Below are positions 23,216 to 32,769 of a DNA stretch of 64,000 nucleotides, in pieces. Below the pieces are notes generated by a model. It saw nothing but the letters and a program-made list of their open reading frames with translations, was not told the DNA's origin and did no database searches. Both the position numbers and the translations under genes were made by a program. Position 1 is the first letter of the stretch, and each line of letters begins with the position of its first letter. The DNA lies in the NCBI GenBank assembly GCA_937897985.1, contig CALCBD010000033.1, positions 1-64,000 of the forward strand, written 5' to 3'. The DNA is from an uncultured Paludibacter sp. (lineage in GTDB: Bacteria; Bacteroidota; Bacteroidia; Bacteroidales; Paludibacteraceae).

Positions 23216-26092
23216 ATGTCATTAATTAGCAATATTAAAAACAAAATTTCAGGAAGTTTTAAAAATTCATTGATTTTTAGAACTTATTTTCATATCCCCA
23301 CCTTTCGAACAGTGGTTTTAGTAAGCGCTCTACTCCTGAATTTAATTGTTTCAGCCGAAAATATTGCACAAAGGAAAACTTTACGGGGAAAAGTTGTGGC
23401 ACAGGAGAAAAACTCGGTTGTACCGGTTGAATATGCTACAGTAAGGTTGCTTTCACCCAAAGACAGTTCGTTGATATCAGGGACAACCACCGACGAATTC
23501 GGCGATTTCGTCATCAACTCAATCAACAGCAATGAATTCTTACTGACTGTATCGTGTGTTGGTTACCAGCGTTACGAACAAAAATTACAGCTGAAAGAAA
23601 AGGAACCGGTTACACAACTCGGCAATATTCATATTTACGAAAGTGCTGTAACCCTGGCCGATGCAACTATTGTTGCACAACGTACCGAAATGAGTGTTAA
23701 GACCGACACGGTAGAATACAACGCAGCTGCCTACAAACTTCGTGATAATGCAGTAGTCGAAGATTTGCTGAAACGATTGCCCGGCATCACCATTACCGAT
23801 GATGGAAAAATTCTGGTCAATGGTAAAGAGGTTAAAAAAGTAATGGTCGATGGAAAAGACTTTTTCAGAAGTAATCCGAATCTTTCGATTAAAAACATAC
23901 CTGCCGAAATCATGGAAAAACTTCAGGTGATCGAGGACAAATCTGAACTTTCAAAACTTACCGGAATCGATGATGGTGAAGAAAATATTGCAATAAATAT
24001 TTCTATTCAACCCGGAAAGAAGAAAGGCTGGCTGATGAGCAATAACCTGGGAGGAGGTAAAGAACTTAATGGAAATGAAGGAGATATTCTTCGGTATACA
24101 GTCAATAGCTTTGCCGCACGTTTGGTCGAGGATACACAACTGGGTTTAATAGCCAACGGAAATAACATCAACGGAATGAATGTTGGTGGCGGAGGCAGTA
24201 CAATTGGCAGCGGAAAACCCGGGCTGAACTCTTCATTATCAGGCGGTATCAATTTCTCGTCGGGGGTGGAAAAGGAAAAAGAAAAATATCCCTGGGTGAT
24301 AAACGGCGATTTATCTTATGGTTTCAACGAAAATGTGGTCAGGCGCAATTCGGTTAGGCAATATTATTTGCAGGACAGCACCTCCTATCAAACCGATTCG
24401 CTGAATCAATACAGTCGCGAACAGGGAATACGTTTTAGTGCGCGAATGCTGAACCGTTCACTTAAAGGCTGGACTTTTTCATTTAATCCATCGGCATCTT
24501 TCAATACTGTAACTCGTGACTACAGCGGCTACACCTTGTTACAGGCAGGCAATGTTTTACGCGACTCTGTCAATTCAAACATATACGACCGGAAATCATT
24601 AACACCGGTAATTGACATTCGGGGTGTTTTTACTGTCATTCGCGATTTCGCCAAAAAGGACCGGAAACTTTCAATTAGTATTGACTCCCATTTTTCGAAC
24701 AGCGAAAGCAGTGGTGAAACGCTGGCAAAATACTATTATTACAAAAAATCTCCGGCTAACCGAATAGTAAACCGCGATCAACAATGGACCAACGACGCCG
24801 GCAACCTTGTTAACAAAGTATATTTATCATTTATTGAACCTATTGCACCCAAACATTTTTTACAATTTGTATACTGGCTGCAAACCAACGACAGAGACAA
24901 TATTAAAAACAGCTACAAACCTGATTTAATCACAGGTGAATATTCAATACTCGACTTGCCTTACAGTAAAAGCATTGAAAACAAAACACTTACACAACAG
25001 TTAGGTATCAGCTACAGGGGCGTACTAAAAAAAGTTGCATATACATTCGGAATTGATTACAACCCGGCATATATACGGAGCCGTTCATTTATACAGGGTG
25101 CCGGCCCATCAGGTGCCGATTCGGTCATCAGTTACTTTCCGGGACTGAATACCTATAACTATGCTCCGAATGCCTATTTAATGTACAATATCGGCAAAGG
25201 TAAAAATCTCCGTTTTGATTACAGAGGACGCTCCGAAGCACCAACAGTGTACCAGCTCGATCCTTCGCGCGACGAAACAAACCCAACGAACATCAAAATG
25301 GGAAATCCTGATTTGCTACCACGATTTACTCACTGGACACGCCTGCGATATAACGACAATAACCGGAAGAAACAGTCGTCATTAACTTCGAATATCGAAG
25401 CCAATTATATTCTGAACGATATTGTAAATTATACAGAATACGATGAGGAAACAGGAATAAAAACCACCATGCCCGTGAATCAGAGCGGATCGTGGAATGT
25501 CACCGGCATGCTTATGTACAACCGACCGCTGGGCATTCATTTTCAGGTCAACAACTACACTCAGGCGGCAATGCGGAACAACATCGGCTTTTCGAGCATC
25601 AACAGCCGCACTACAAGTCAGAAAACAATCGCAACGACACTTTCGGTTAAAGAAGAAATTGGACTCTCGTTCAAATGGGACTGGCTTTACCTGATTTCAA
25701 AATTCAATTATCAATCGGGCAAAACCACATATTCCATCGAAAACATGCTACCGAAAAACACCTCTTCAATGGGTGGATTTCTGAACTTTCAGGCAACCTT
25801 AGAGGGTTCATGGGTAATTTCGTCGGCAGTCAATTACCGCAAACTTACCGGTTTCTCAGCAGCTTATGACCATAATGAGACCATCTGGAATGCCGAAATC
25901 AGTAAAAGTTTTCTGAAAAACAAAAGCGGAACGCTTACTCTCATTTTGAATGACCTGTTGCAACAACAGTTAAGTATCAATCAGGTAATTTCGAGCAATT
26001 ATGTGGAAGATCAGCAATTTAACACACTTAAAAGTTTTGTCATGCTGGTATTTTCATATAAATTCCATACTCTTGGAGGAAAAAAGAATTGA
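23216..26092 (+). CDS. TonB-receptor-like outer-membrane protein with carboxypeptidase-regulatory domain
   Basis: The roughly 958-residue protein has a signal/membrane segment (TVVLVSALLLNLIVSAEN) and a CarboxypepD_reg-like beta-sandwich (RKTLRGKVVAQEK to VSCVGYQRYEQKLQL). A plug-like segment follows (DNAVVEDLLKRLPGITITDD, ILVNGKEVKKVMVDGKDFF), then a long beta-barrel ending LVFSYKFHTLGGKKN. This is the outer-membrane beta-barrel (OMP_b-brl_3) type that resembles SusC/TonB receptors but usually lacks a TonB box and SusD partner, and no susD is nearby. An in-frame ATG at 23183 would add 11 residues but sits upstream of a -7 box. The true start may be even further right at a TTG near 23270. Ligand unknown. 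Confidence 0.8.
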   Translation: MSLISNIKNKISGSFKNSLIFRTYFHIPTFRTVVLVSALLLNLIVSAENIAQRKTLRGKVVAQEKNSVVPVEYATVRLLSPKDSSLISGTTTDEFGDFVINSINSNEFLLTVSCVGYQRYEQKLQLKEKEPVTQLGNIHIYESAVTLADATIVAQRTEMSVKTDTVEYNAAAYKLRDNAVVEDLLKRLPGITITDDGKILVNGKEVKKVMVDGKDFFRSNPNLSIKNIPAEIMEKLQVIEDKSELSKLTGIDDGEENIAINISIQPGKKKGWLMSNNLGGGKELNGNEGDILRYTVNSFAARLVEDTQLGLIANGNNINGMNVGGGGSTIGSGKPGLNSSLSGGINFSSGVEKEKEKYPWVINGDLSYGFNENVVRRNSVRQYYLQDSTSYQTDSLNQYSREQGIRFSARMLNRSLKGWTFSFNPSASFNTVTRDYSGYTLLQAGNVLRDSVNSNIYDRKSLTPVIDIRGVFTVIRDFAKKDRKLSISIDSHFSNSESSGETLAKYYYYKKSPANRIVNRDQQWTNDAGNLVNKVYLSFIEPIAPKHFLQFVYWLQTNDRDNIKNSYKPDLITGEYSILDLPYSKSIENKTLTQQLGISYRGVLKKVAYTFGIDYNPAYIRSRSFIQGAGPSGADSVISYFPGLNTYNYAPNAYLMYNIGKGKNLRFDYRGRSEAPTVYQLDPSRDETNPTNIKMGNPDLLPRFTHWTRLRYNDNNRKKQSSLTSNIEANYILNDIVNYTEYDEETGIKTTMPVNQSGSWNVTGMLMYNRPLGIHFQVNNYTQAAMRNNIGFSSINSRTTSQKTIATTLSVKEEIGLSFKWDWLYLISKFNYQSGKTTYSIENMLPKNTSSMGGFLNFQATLEGSWVISSAVNYRKLTGFSAAYDHNETIWNAEISKSFLKNKSGTLTLILNDLLQQQLSINQVISSNYVEDQQFNTLKSFVMLVFSYKFHTLGGKKN

Positions 26093-26515
26093 AATAGCTG
26101 CCACATTATCACATCTTTTTTATTTCAAACAACAATCAACTCAATCCGGTTTTGTTTATTTCAGAAAAGAATTTCTTTTCTGACTTTGCATATTTGCATC
26201 ATTGCATTCAAAAAAGAAAGTATAAACCAATTCTGAGCTCTTACTTGTTAATTGTATTTTTTGTGAAGCAATAACATTTTTCACATATAGTTTCACACAA
26301 TAAATATTGACATCTCAAAAAATTCAATTGTAACAAAAGACCCATGATTAAATACATTTACAAAAAGTAATTCGAATCGGATGAATATCAAATTGTATGA
26401 TTGCAAAGTCCTGATTAAAAAAAATGTAATTATTTATAGCTGTATTTTGTCAATCGGGCAAAATTTAGTAATTTCGCGGCGAATTAAGAAAACTCAATTT
26501 TAAATAATAAATAAA
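26093..26515. other. Intergenic region upstream of gapA
   Basis: This 423-base AT-rich region holds the gapA promoter near its right end. No credible ORF or structured RNA was recognised in the rest. Confidence 0.5.
26446..26476 (+). promoter_or_regulatory. gapA promoter
   Basis: TTTG (26446-26449) and TAATTTCG (26469-26476) are separated by 19 bases, matching the Bacteroidota -33/-7 arrangement with one -7 mismatch. The leader to the ATG at 26516 is about 33 bases. Confidence 0.7.
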
Positions 26516-27517
26516 ATGATTAAAGTAGGTATTAATGGTTTTGGCCGTATCGGACGTTTGGTTTTCCGTGCTGCCCAAGAAAGAAACGATGTTCAGATCG
26601 TTGCGGTAAATGATCCGTTTATGGATATTGACTACATGGTATACATGTTGCAATATGACACAGTTCATGGAAGATTCCAGGGAACAGCAGAACACAAGGA
26701 TGGCAAATTGATTATCAACGGAAAAGAAATTCATTTCTTTGCTGAAAAAGATCCTGCAGCTATTACCTGGGGTGCTGTTGGCGCTGACTATGTTGTTGAA
26801 TCAACAGGTGTTTTCACTACTATCGACAAAGCCAAAGCTCACATTGCCGGAGGTGCAAAAAAAGTTGTTATTTCCGCTCCTTCTAACGATGCTCCTATGT
26901 TTGTTTGTGGTGTAAACTTAGACCAGTACAAAAACGACATGGATATCGTATCCAACGCTTCATGTACTACTAACTGTCTTGCTCCTATCGCTAAAGTTGT
27001 AAATGACAATTTTGGAATCGTTGAAGGTTTAATGACTACTGTACACGCTGCTACCAATACTCAGAAAACTGTTGATGCTCCATCTTCGAAAGACTGGCGT
27101 GGTGGTCGTTCTATCTTAGGTAATATTATCCCTTCATCAACTGGTGCTGCTAAAGCTGTTGGTAAAGTTATTCCTGCGCTGAACGGCAAACTGACCGGTA
27201 TGGCATTCCGTGTTCCTACTGCTGATGTATCGGTAGTTGACCTGACTGTTCGTCTGGAAAAAGCCGCTACTTATGAAGAAATCAAAGCTGCCATGAAACT
27301 GGCTTCTGAAACTACAATGAAGGGTGTTCTCGGTTATACCGAAGATTCAGTGGTTTCTTCTGACTTCATTCACGAAACACGTACTTCTGTATTTGATGCA
27401 GGTGCTGGTATCGCTTTGAACGGTAACTTCGTAAAATTAGTAAGCTGGTACGACAATGAGTGGGGTTATTCAAACAAAGTGTTGGATTTGATCGCTCACA
27501 TGGATTCTGTTAAATAA
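26516..27517 (+). CDS. gapA: Glyceraldehyde-3-phosphate dehydrogenase (type I)
   Basis: This 333-residue glycolytic enzyme oxidises glyceraldehyde 3-phosphate to 1,3-bisphosphoglycerate with NAD. The NAD-binding site is NGFGRIGRLVFRAAQ (residues 8-22). The catalytic cysteine is Cys150 in SNASCTTNCLAPIAKVV. The HAATNTQKTVDAPS and SSTGAAKAVGKVIP phosphate-site segments and the C-terminal SWYDNEWGYSNKVLDL are all intact. It is monocistronic, with its own promoter and a strong terminator. Codon use (frequent GCT, GTT, ACT) differs visibly from its neighbours, as expected for a highly expressed gene. Confidence 0.97.
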   Translation: MIKVGINGFGRIGRLVFRAAQERNDVQIVAVNDPFMDIDYMVYMLQYDTVHGRFQGTAEHKDGKLIINGKEIHFFAEKDPAAITWGAVGADYVVESTGVFTTIDKAKAHIAGGAKKVVISAPSNDAPMFVCGVNLDQYKNDMDIVSNASCTTNCLAPIAKVVNDNFGIVEGLMTTVHAATNTQKTVDAPSSKDWRGGRSILGNIIPSSTGAAKAVGKVIPALNGKLTGMAFRVPTADVSVVDLTVRLEKAATYEEIKAAMKLASETTMKGVLGYTEDSVVSSDFIHETRTSVFDAGAGIALNGNFVKLVSWYDNEWGYSNKVLDLIAHMDSVK

Positions 27518-27529
27518 TCCAATCATAAC

Positions 27530-27561
27530 AAACCCCTGTATCTCAACAGATACAGGGGTTT
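27530..27561 (+). terminator. gapA terminator
   Basis: A perfect 13-bp stem (27530-27542 with 27549-27561) surrounds the loop TCAACA and is followed by T residues, 13 bases after the gapA stop. Confidence 0.9.
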
Positions 27562-27657
27562 TTCATTTACTACCCGGATGTGACATTTCAGTTCTGAATC
27601 CGGATTTCTTCAGTTGAAGTGCGACTTTGAATTGTGCCCGGACTCATATGAAAAAAT

Positions 27658-28914
27658 TTATTGAGGTTTACCTCTGAAAAGATGAATGGTTCCTTTTCTG
27701 TTTTGCGGAATACCATCGGCGCCCATTGCTTCGATGACATAAAAATAAGCACCTTCTTTTGCCGGTTTTCCGTTAATATTGCCATCCCAGCCTTTTTGCG
27801 GATCGGTCCAGAAATACACTTTATGTCCCCAGCGATTGAAAACCCAGCATTTGAATGACACAATGGATTTATAGGCCACTCTGAACTCATCATTTAACTG
27901 ATCTCCGTTGGGTGAGAAAGCATACGGCACCTGTAAATCGGAGGTGGAAACCTTAATCGTAACCGAATCGGAAGTGGCACAGTAATCATTGCTTACAGTC
28001 AATTTAACAACATAAGTCCCCGACTCGGTAAATGTATAGCGCTGATCCTGATCAGTACGATTGAACAACAGGCTGTTGTCTTTAAAAATCTGCCATTTGT
28101 AAAATTTTGTAACCGGCAAATTGGCATTGCTCTGAAACATAATATCGAGAGGCGCTGAACCACTCAGGGTCTTTGCATTATCAGGCCGTTCGCCTTCCTG
28201 TAATTCAGTACGTATGGCTGTGGTGGTACCCAAATGTGCCTCAACCGCTACAGCTGAATATAGCGATGACTCAATTTTCGGCAGCGGATTGATTAATAAA
28301 TCGGTGGCAAACTGGTCGCCCTCAATCACAAACTTGGTATCGCACAATGGTACCCTGTCAATAAGAATATCGGTCGCAGGTAATTTAATTTTTGTGGTAA
28401 TCTGCTGATCCTTCCATTCGCCGTTCCATTCTTTGCTGTTATATGTCAGTGTGAAATTCCGGTCGATGCTGTAAGTTTTACCGCTCAGTGACTTATATTG
28501 TAAAAGCGGAACATTCGACTGAAGATTCAGCTTTAATTGGTCACACTGTGAAGCAGGTTTATTTTCGGGTGTCAAAGCATTAAAATCCGGCAAATGTTGC
28601 TGATAATCAATTACCCAGATGGTCGATTTTGTGCCGTCGACATCAAGAATATAACCTGTACCATCTTCAATATTGAAATTTTCGGCCTGATTGTTGACCG
28701 AAACCGATGGATTAGAGAATTTGTACCAGTTGATTGTATTAAAAGTCCCGGTATATCTCAATGAACTTGCCGGTTCAATTCCGTTGAAAACAATCAGATA
28801 ATCAATACCATCATATACTTTGAAGTACGATTTGAAAGTACCGGTTGCAGTAATTTGGCCAAAAAGCAAAATGTTTGAAATCAGAGCGCAAAACAGGAAG
28901 ATTGATCTTTTCAT
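27658..28914 (-). CDS. T9SS type B sorting-domain (gliding-motility CHU_C) protein with PKD domain
   Basis: The 418-residue secreted protein has a signal peptide (MKRSIFLFCALISNILLFGQ), a long beta-rich region of unknown fold (about 20-235) and a PKD-like domain (about 240-325: LDIMFQSNANLPVTKFYKWQ, YTFTESGTYVVKLTVSNDYC). The C-terminal type B/CHU_C sorting domain runs from VPYAFSPNGDQLNDEFRVAY through FNRWGHKVYFW and GWDGNINGKPAKEGAYFYVI. That domain directs export through the type IX system. It is a single-gene unit; function of the N-terminal part is not recognised. Confidence 0.88.
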   Translation of the reverse strand: MKRSIFLFCALISNILLFGQITATGTFKSYFKVYDGIDYLIVFNGIEPASSLRYTGTFNTINWYKFSNPSVSVNNQAENFNIEDGTGYILDVDGTKSTIWVIDYQQHLPDFNALTPENKPASQCDQLKLNLQSNVPLLQYKSLSGKTYSIDRNFTLTYNSKEWNGEWKDQQITTKIKLPATDILIDRVPLCDTKFVIEGDQFATDLLINPLPKIESSLYSAVAVEAHLGTTTAIRTELQEGERPDNAKTLSGSAPLDIMFQSNANLPVTKFYKWQIFKDNSLLFNRTDQDQRYTFTESGTYVVKLTVSNDYCATSDSVTIKVSTSDLQVPYAFSPNGDQLNDEFRVAYKSIVSFKCWVFNRWGHKVYFWTDPQKGWDGNINGKPAKEGAYFYVIEAMGADGIPQNRKGTIHLFRGKPQ

Positions 28915-28946
28915 TTATCCGAAATTCATTAAAAATTAAATTAATG

Positions 28947-28976
28947 CAAATGTACATCTTTATCATCAAAAACAAA
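28947..28976 (-). promoter_or_regulatory. Promoter of the T9SS type B gene
   Basis: On the minus strand TTTG (28973-28976) and TACATTTG (28947-28954) are 18 bases apart, about 33 bases before the ATG. Confidence 0.6.
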
Positions 28977-29025
28977 AAAATCTTTCATTTATTGCAGTTC
29001 TTCGAAGTTCAAAGCATATTTTTTG

Positions 29026-29033
29026 TACTTTTG
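29026..29033 (+). promoter_or_regulatory. -7 box of the LysM/PBP gene
   Basis: TACTTTTG matches the Bacteroidota -7 element about 108 bases before the start at 29141; only a weak -33 (TTCG) is present about 21 bases upstream. Confidence 0.5.
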
Positions 29034-29140
29034 CAAAGATAACCGACAGTGTGAAATAACTTCTCATTTTTACATACTGCTGTTTATCCGCAACTTAGAT
29101 TCAGCTGCTTTAGTTAAATTCAATCATATAATTAAATTTC

Positions 29141-31006
29141 ATGAAAAAGCTTTTCCTGATCATTACCTCTATCCTGATTTTCGTTTTTTCAATCCAGCTT
29201 CGGGCCAACCAAAAAGAGATTCAAACTAAAATAATCAATGGTAGCGAATACTTCATTTATACCGTTCAACCTGCCGAAGGACTTTACGGGATCAGCAAAA
29301 AATTCAATGTTTCTATAGCTCAAATCACTGCCGTTAACTCTCAGATTGAGAATGGATTAAAGGCCGGTCAGGAAATTCTGATACCGGTTACAGCAACTAA
29401 AGAAGAAAAAAAACAGAAAAACGAAATTTCAGTTACGGGCGGAAAAACTGTTAATCCAAAAAATGAAACCGAGGTCATCAGACACCTTGTGCAAAAAAAA
29501 CAAACACTTTTTGCCATCAGCAAAATTTACAATATCAGCATTGAGGAAATTCAAAAATATAATCCCGAAATTGCCAACGGACTGAAAACCGGAATGTCAC
29601 TGAATATTCCCATCAATAAAAACCTGAAAGAAGAAACCGAAATGATAAACAGCCGTTCGGTGAGCACGCCCCGGGTTTCGAAACAAATAATTAACAAAAA
29701 AACAAAAGACACACTTAGTTATGTGATACATACGGTTAGGGAAAAAGAAACTCTGTATTCCATAAGCCGATTGTATAAAATTGACGTGCAGGACATTACA
29801 AACCTCAACCCTAAATCCGACCAAAAATTAGCAATTGGCACAAAACTAAAAATTATTGTAAAACCGGGTACGTCTCAGCAAAAAAATGAGGCTTCGACAC
29901 TGGAAAAGAAAAAAACAGCCGAAGAGGAACTGAGGTACAACACCCGTATCTTCGAATCTGTAAAGCCCAATAAGGAGCCCATAAAAATTGCTTTTCTGCT
30001 TCCCTTCATGCTCGAAAACACAAAACGCGATCCTTCGAATGATAAATTTGCCGAATTTTATGCCGGAGCTCTGCTTGCAATAAACGAGGCAAAATCACAT
30101 GGCATCTCCTTCGCAATTTATACTTATGACACAGAAAAAAGCGAGGAAAAAATTCAGGAGGTACTTCAAAATCAGGAATTGGCAGGTATGGACTTCATTA
30201 TTGGACCTGCCTATACAAATCAGATTTCGTACGTTAGCAATTTTTCTGTCGAAAATAAAATCAATACTTTGATCCCGTTTTCGTCAAAAGTATATGATGT
30301 AAATTTCAACCCCTATCTGTTTCAGTTCAACCCCGGTAATGATGAAGAAATAAAGTATGTTGCCGGTATTTTAAACTCCGAATTTAAATCAGAAAATATC
30401 ATTTTCTGTAACATACCTTCTGTCAATGCATTAGACGATGGCAATGATTTTACTTCAGGACTTCAGAACGAATTAATCAGGAACAAAAGAGATTTTAAAT
30501 CGCTGGAATTATTTAACGATCAGATTAACACCCTGACTTCAGCATTGGAAACCGGAAAGAAAAATATCATCTTTTTCAATACTGACAAATATTCCCTGAT
30601 AAGCAACTACTTAGATTCAATTAACTGGTCGAACAAACTAAATGATATTGTTCTTTATACTGAATTCAGCTGGCAGGCAGCCAATTCACTGAGCATTCAG
30701 AATTTTTGCGTAACACCTTTCAAAATTGATTTCAACAGCAATGAATTCAAACGTTTTAATACCGGATTTTCGAATTATTTTAACTGGAAAGTCACCTCAT
30801 TTACACCAAGATATGATATTCTTGGTTATGATCTGACCAACTATTTTATTGCTCAGATTTACAATCACGGCAGAAACTTCAGTTTAAACAAAAACAAACT
30901 GCCTGTTTCGGAAGGAATTGAAACTAAGTTAAATTTCGAACGCAATTCTGAAAAAACCGGATTTACTAACCGTCAGCTATTTATGATTCAACATAATAAT
31001 AAATAA
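29141..31006 (+). CDS. LysM-repeat protein fused to a type-I periplasmic-binding domain
   Basis: The 621-residue protein has a signal peptide (MKKLFLIITSILIFVFSIQL) and three LysM modules at about 37-84 (YTVQPAEGLYGISKKFNVSI), 113-160 (HLVQKKQTLFAISKIYNISI) and 194-241 (HTVREKETLYSISRLYKIDV). A PBP1-type receptor fold follows from about 282 (IKIAFLLPFMLENTKRD, FAEFYAGALLAINEAKSHG, MDFIIGPAYTNQISYV). LysM binds peptidoglycan. The PBP1-like domain resembles amino-acid-binding receptors and, structurally, LpoA-type regulators of penicillin-binding proteins. It probably senses or regulates cell-wall synthesis. The downstream barrel gene starts 21 bases later. Confidence 0.85.
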   Translation: MKKLFLIITSILIFVFSIQLRANQKEIQTKIINGSEYFIYTVQPAEGLYGISKKFNVSIAQITAVNSQIENGLKAGQEILIPVTATKEEKKQKNEISVTGGKTVNPKNETEVIRHLVQKKQTLFAISKIYNISIEEIQKYNPEIANGLKTGMSLNIPINKNLKEETEMINSRSVSTPRVSKQIINKKTKDTLSYVIHTVREKETLYSISRLYKIDVQDITNLNPKSDQKLAIGTKLKIIVKPGTSQQKNEASTLEKKKTAEEELRYNTRIFESVKPNKEPIKIAFLLPFMLENTKRDPSNDKFAEFYAGALLAINEAKSHGISFAIYTYDTEKSEEKIQEVLQNQELAGMDFIIGPAYTNQISYVSNFSVENKINTLIPFSSKVYDVNFNPYLFQFNPGNDEEIKYVAGILNSEFKSENIIFCNIPSVNALDDGNDFTSGLQNELIRNKRDFKSLELFNDQINTLTSALETGKKNIIFFNTDKYSLISNYLDSINWSNKLNDIVLYTEFSWQAANSLSIQNFCVTPFKIDFNSNEFKRFNTGFSNYFNWKVTSFTPRYDILGYDLTNYFIAQIYNHGRNFSLNKNKLPVSEGIETKLNFERNSEKTGFTNRQLFMIQHNNK

Positions 31007-31026
31007 TTTTAGTAGAAATAAAAGCA

Positions 31027-31665
31027 ATGAAATTTATAAAATATCTTGTAATCATATTTGTTTTTGGTTTCGGACTTCAGGATTTAAATGCCGAAAAGCC
31101 TCAGTTTGTTCCCGAAACATATTTCGGATTGAGTTTTGGTGAAACTGCATCGATGATCTATTTCAACCCGACAGTGAAACAATCATTTTTAACCGGTTAC
31201 AATGGTGGATTTATTTACAGGTACATTGGTAAAAAAAATCTTGGAGTTCAGGCTGAACTGAACTATTCGCAAAGAGGCTGGAAAGAGAGTGACGGATTAT
31301 ATGCCAGGCAACTGAATTATATAGAACTGCCTTTTATGACTCACTTTAACTTTGGTAATCACTTCCGCACCTTCTTCAATATCGGTCCTAAAATCAGCTA
31401 TTTGTATTCCGAAAAAACACTGATCAACGATTCGCCCGATAGCTCGGCCGAACAACATATCTCCCCTGTCAAAAATCCGTTCGACTATGGATTCTGTACC
31501 GGTTTTGGTTTTCTGCTCAATGTGAAAGGACAGGTTTTGCAACTGGAGGCAAGAGGAAATTACAGTATAAGCGATGTTTTTTCAAATGCAGCAAAAGATT
31601 ATTTTGACAATTCGAACAATCTTAATTTAGCAGTTAATGTAACCTGGCTTTTTCAGAAAAAATAG
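31027..31665 (+). CDS. PorT-like outer-membrane beta-barrel protein
   Basis: The 212-residue protein has a signal peptide (ending LQDLNAEKP) and an eight-strand-size beta-barrel. Strands include YFGLSFGETASMIYFN, GVQAELNYSQRGW, QLNYIELPFMTHFNFG, FRTFFNIGPKISYLY and a terminal LNLAVNVTWLFQKK. The RQLNYIELP...FNIGPKISYLYS pattern is typical of PorT-family outer-membrane proteins in Bacteroidota. PorT itself is a T9SS component, but many paralogs of unknown role exist. It is co-transcribed with the LysM/PBP gene, which suggests a linked envelope role. Confidence 0.8.
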   Translation: MKFIKYLVIIFVFGFGLQDLNAEKPQFVPETYFGLSFGETASMIYFNPTVKQSFLTGYNGGFIYRYIGKKNLGVQAELNYSQRGWKESDGLYARQLNYIELPFMTHFNFGNHFRTFFNIGPKISYLYSEKTLINDSPDSSAEQHISPVKNPFDYGFCTGFGFLLNVKGQVLQLEARGNYSISDVFSNAAKDYFDNSNNLNLAVNVTWLFQKK

Positions 31666-31762
31666 TTGGTTTCTGTACTCGCAAACAATTTATTATCTGC
31701 TATTTACTTGTTAATTATTAATTATTAATTATTTATAGTTTTTTAATTACACAAAAAAGCAT

Positions 31763-31770
31763 TACCTTTG
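31763..31770 (+). promoter_or_regulatory. -7 box of the kdu operon
   Basis: TACCTTTG matches TAnnTTTG about 100 bases before kduI; a T-rich -33-like TTTT lies about 18 bases upstream. Confidence 0.5.
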
Positions 31771-31779
31771 GTCAACCAA
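31768..31779 (+). promoter_or_regulatory. Candidate GntR-type (UxuR/ExuR-like) operator
   Basis: TTGGTCAACCAA has perfect 5-base half-sites (TTGGT/ACCAA) around two central bases and overlaps the kduI -7 box. Uronate-responsive FadR-subfamily GntR repressors such as ExuR/UxuR recognise sites of the form TTGGTNNACCAA. Position and target genes fit repression of uronate catabolism. Confidence 0.5.
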
Positions 31780-31871
31780 TCAGAATAAAACCTGATAACC
31801 TGTTCACGGTTAATGAATTTTAGTCCCTTACTTTAAATAATTTTCGAAATAATCAACAAATTAATTCAAAT

Positions 31872-32714
31872 ATGAAAACAAACTACGAACTACGTTATGC
31901 ATCACACCCTGAAGATGCAAAACATTATGACACAAAACGTTTACGCAAAGAATACCTGATTGAATCATTATTTGTAAATGACGAAGTAAATATGGTGTAC
32001 ACCATGTACGACCGGTTAGTGGTAGGTGGAGCGATGCCCGTAAACGAAACTCTGGCTTTGGAAGCAATCGACCCTTTGAAATCTGAATTTTTCCTTTCAC
32101 GTCGCGAGTTAGGTATTTATAATGTTGGTGGAAGTGGCAGAGTTACTGTTGATGGCGTTGAATTTGAACTTGATTACAAGGAAGCATTGTATCTCGGAGC
32201 AGGCGACCGGAATGTAAGTTTTGTGAGCAATTCAGCATCAAATCCCGCAAAATTTTATTTCAATTCAGCACCTGCACATAAAACATTTCCCGACCGTAAA
32301 ATCACAAAAGCCGATGCCATAGTCCTTGAACTCGGGTCACTTGAATCATCAAATCACCGTAACATCAACAAAATGCTTGTATGTCAGGTGCTTGAAACCT
32401 GTCAGTTACAAATGGGCATGACTGAACTGGCCCCCGGAAGTGTTTGGAATACCATGCCGGCACATACTCACAGCAGACGAATGGAGGCATATTTTTACTT
32501 TGAAGTTTCCGAAGGCAATGCAGTTTGTCACTTTATGGGTGAACCAGAGGAAACCCGTCATATCTGGATGAAAGGCGATCAGGCTGTAATTTCGCCTGAG
32601 TGGTCAATACATTCGGCTTCAGCAACCAGTAATTATACATTTATATGGGGAATGGCAGGCGAAAATCTCGACTACAGCGATCAGGAATTCAAAAAACATA
32701 CTGAACTCAGATAA
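31872..32714 (+). CDS. kduI: 5-dehydro-4-deoxy-D-glucuronate isomerase
   Basis: This 280-residue cupin isomerase converts 5-keto-4-deoxyuronate, released from unsaturated uronates of pectin or glycosaminoglycans, into 3-deoxy-D-glycero-2,5-hexodiulosonate. The zinc site HTHSRRMEAYFYFEV (about residues 197-211) supplies two His and a Glu, and SPEWSIHSASATSNYTF supplies the further His. The N-terminus MKTNYELRYASHPEDAKHYD is typical of KduI. It starts a kduI-kduD-DUF4861 operon (55 bases to kduD). No polysaccharide lyase or GH88 hydrolase lies in the window. Confidence 0.96.
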   Translation: MKTNYELRYASHPEDAKHYDTKRLRKEYLIESLFVNDEVNMVYTMYDRLVVGGAMPVNETLALEAIDPLKSEFFLSRRELGIYNVGGSGRVTVDGVEFELDYKEALYLGAGDRNVSFVSNSASNPAKFYFNSAPAHKTFPDRKITKADAIVLELGSLESSNHRNINKMLVCQVLETCQLQMGMTELAPGSVWNTMPAHTHSRRMEAYFYFEVSEGNAVCHFMGEPEETRHIWMKGDQAVISPEWSIHSASATSNYTFIWGMAGENLDYSDQEFKKHTELR

Positions 32715-32769
32715 TCTGTTTTTTGGTGTTCTTACTTGATAAAAAAATTCAAACACAAAATAAACGAAA

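Noticed and set aside
31711..31740. TTAATTATTAATTA-type AT repeat before the kdu promoter
   Set aside because: It is simple AT-rich sequence of a kind seen elsewhere in the window (for example near 14711), not a specific element.
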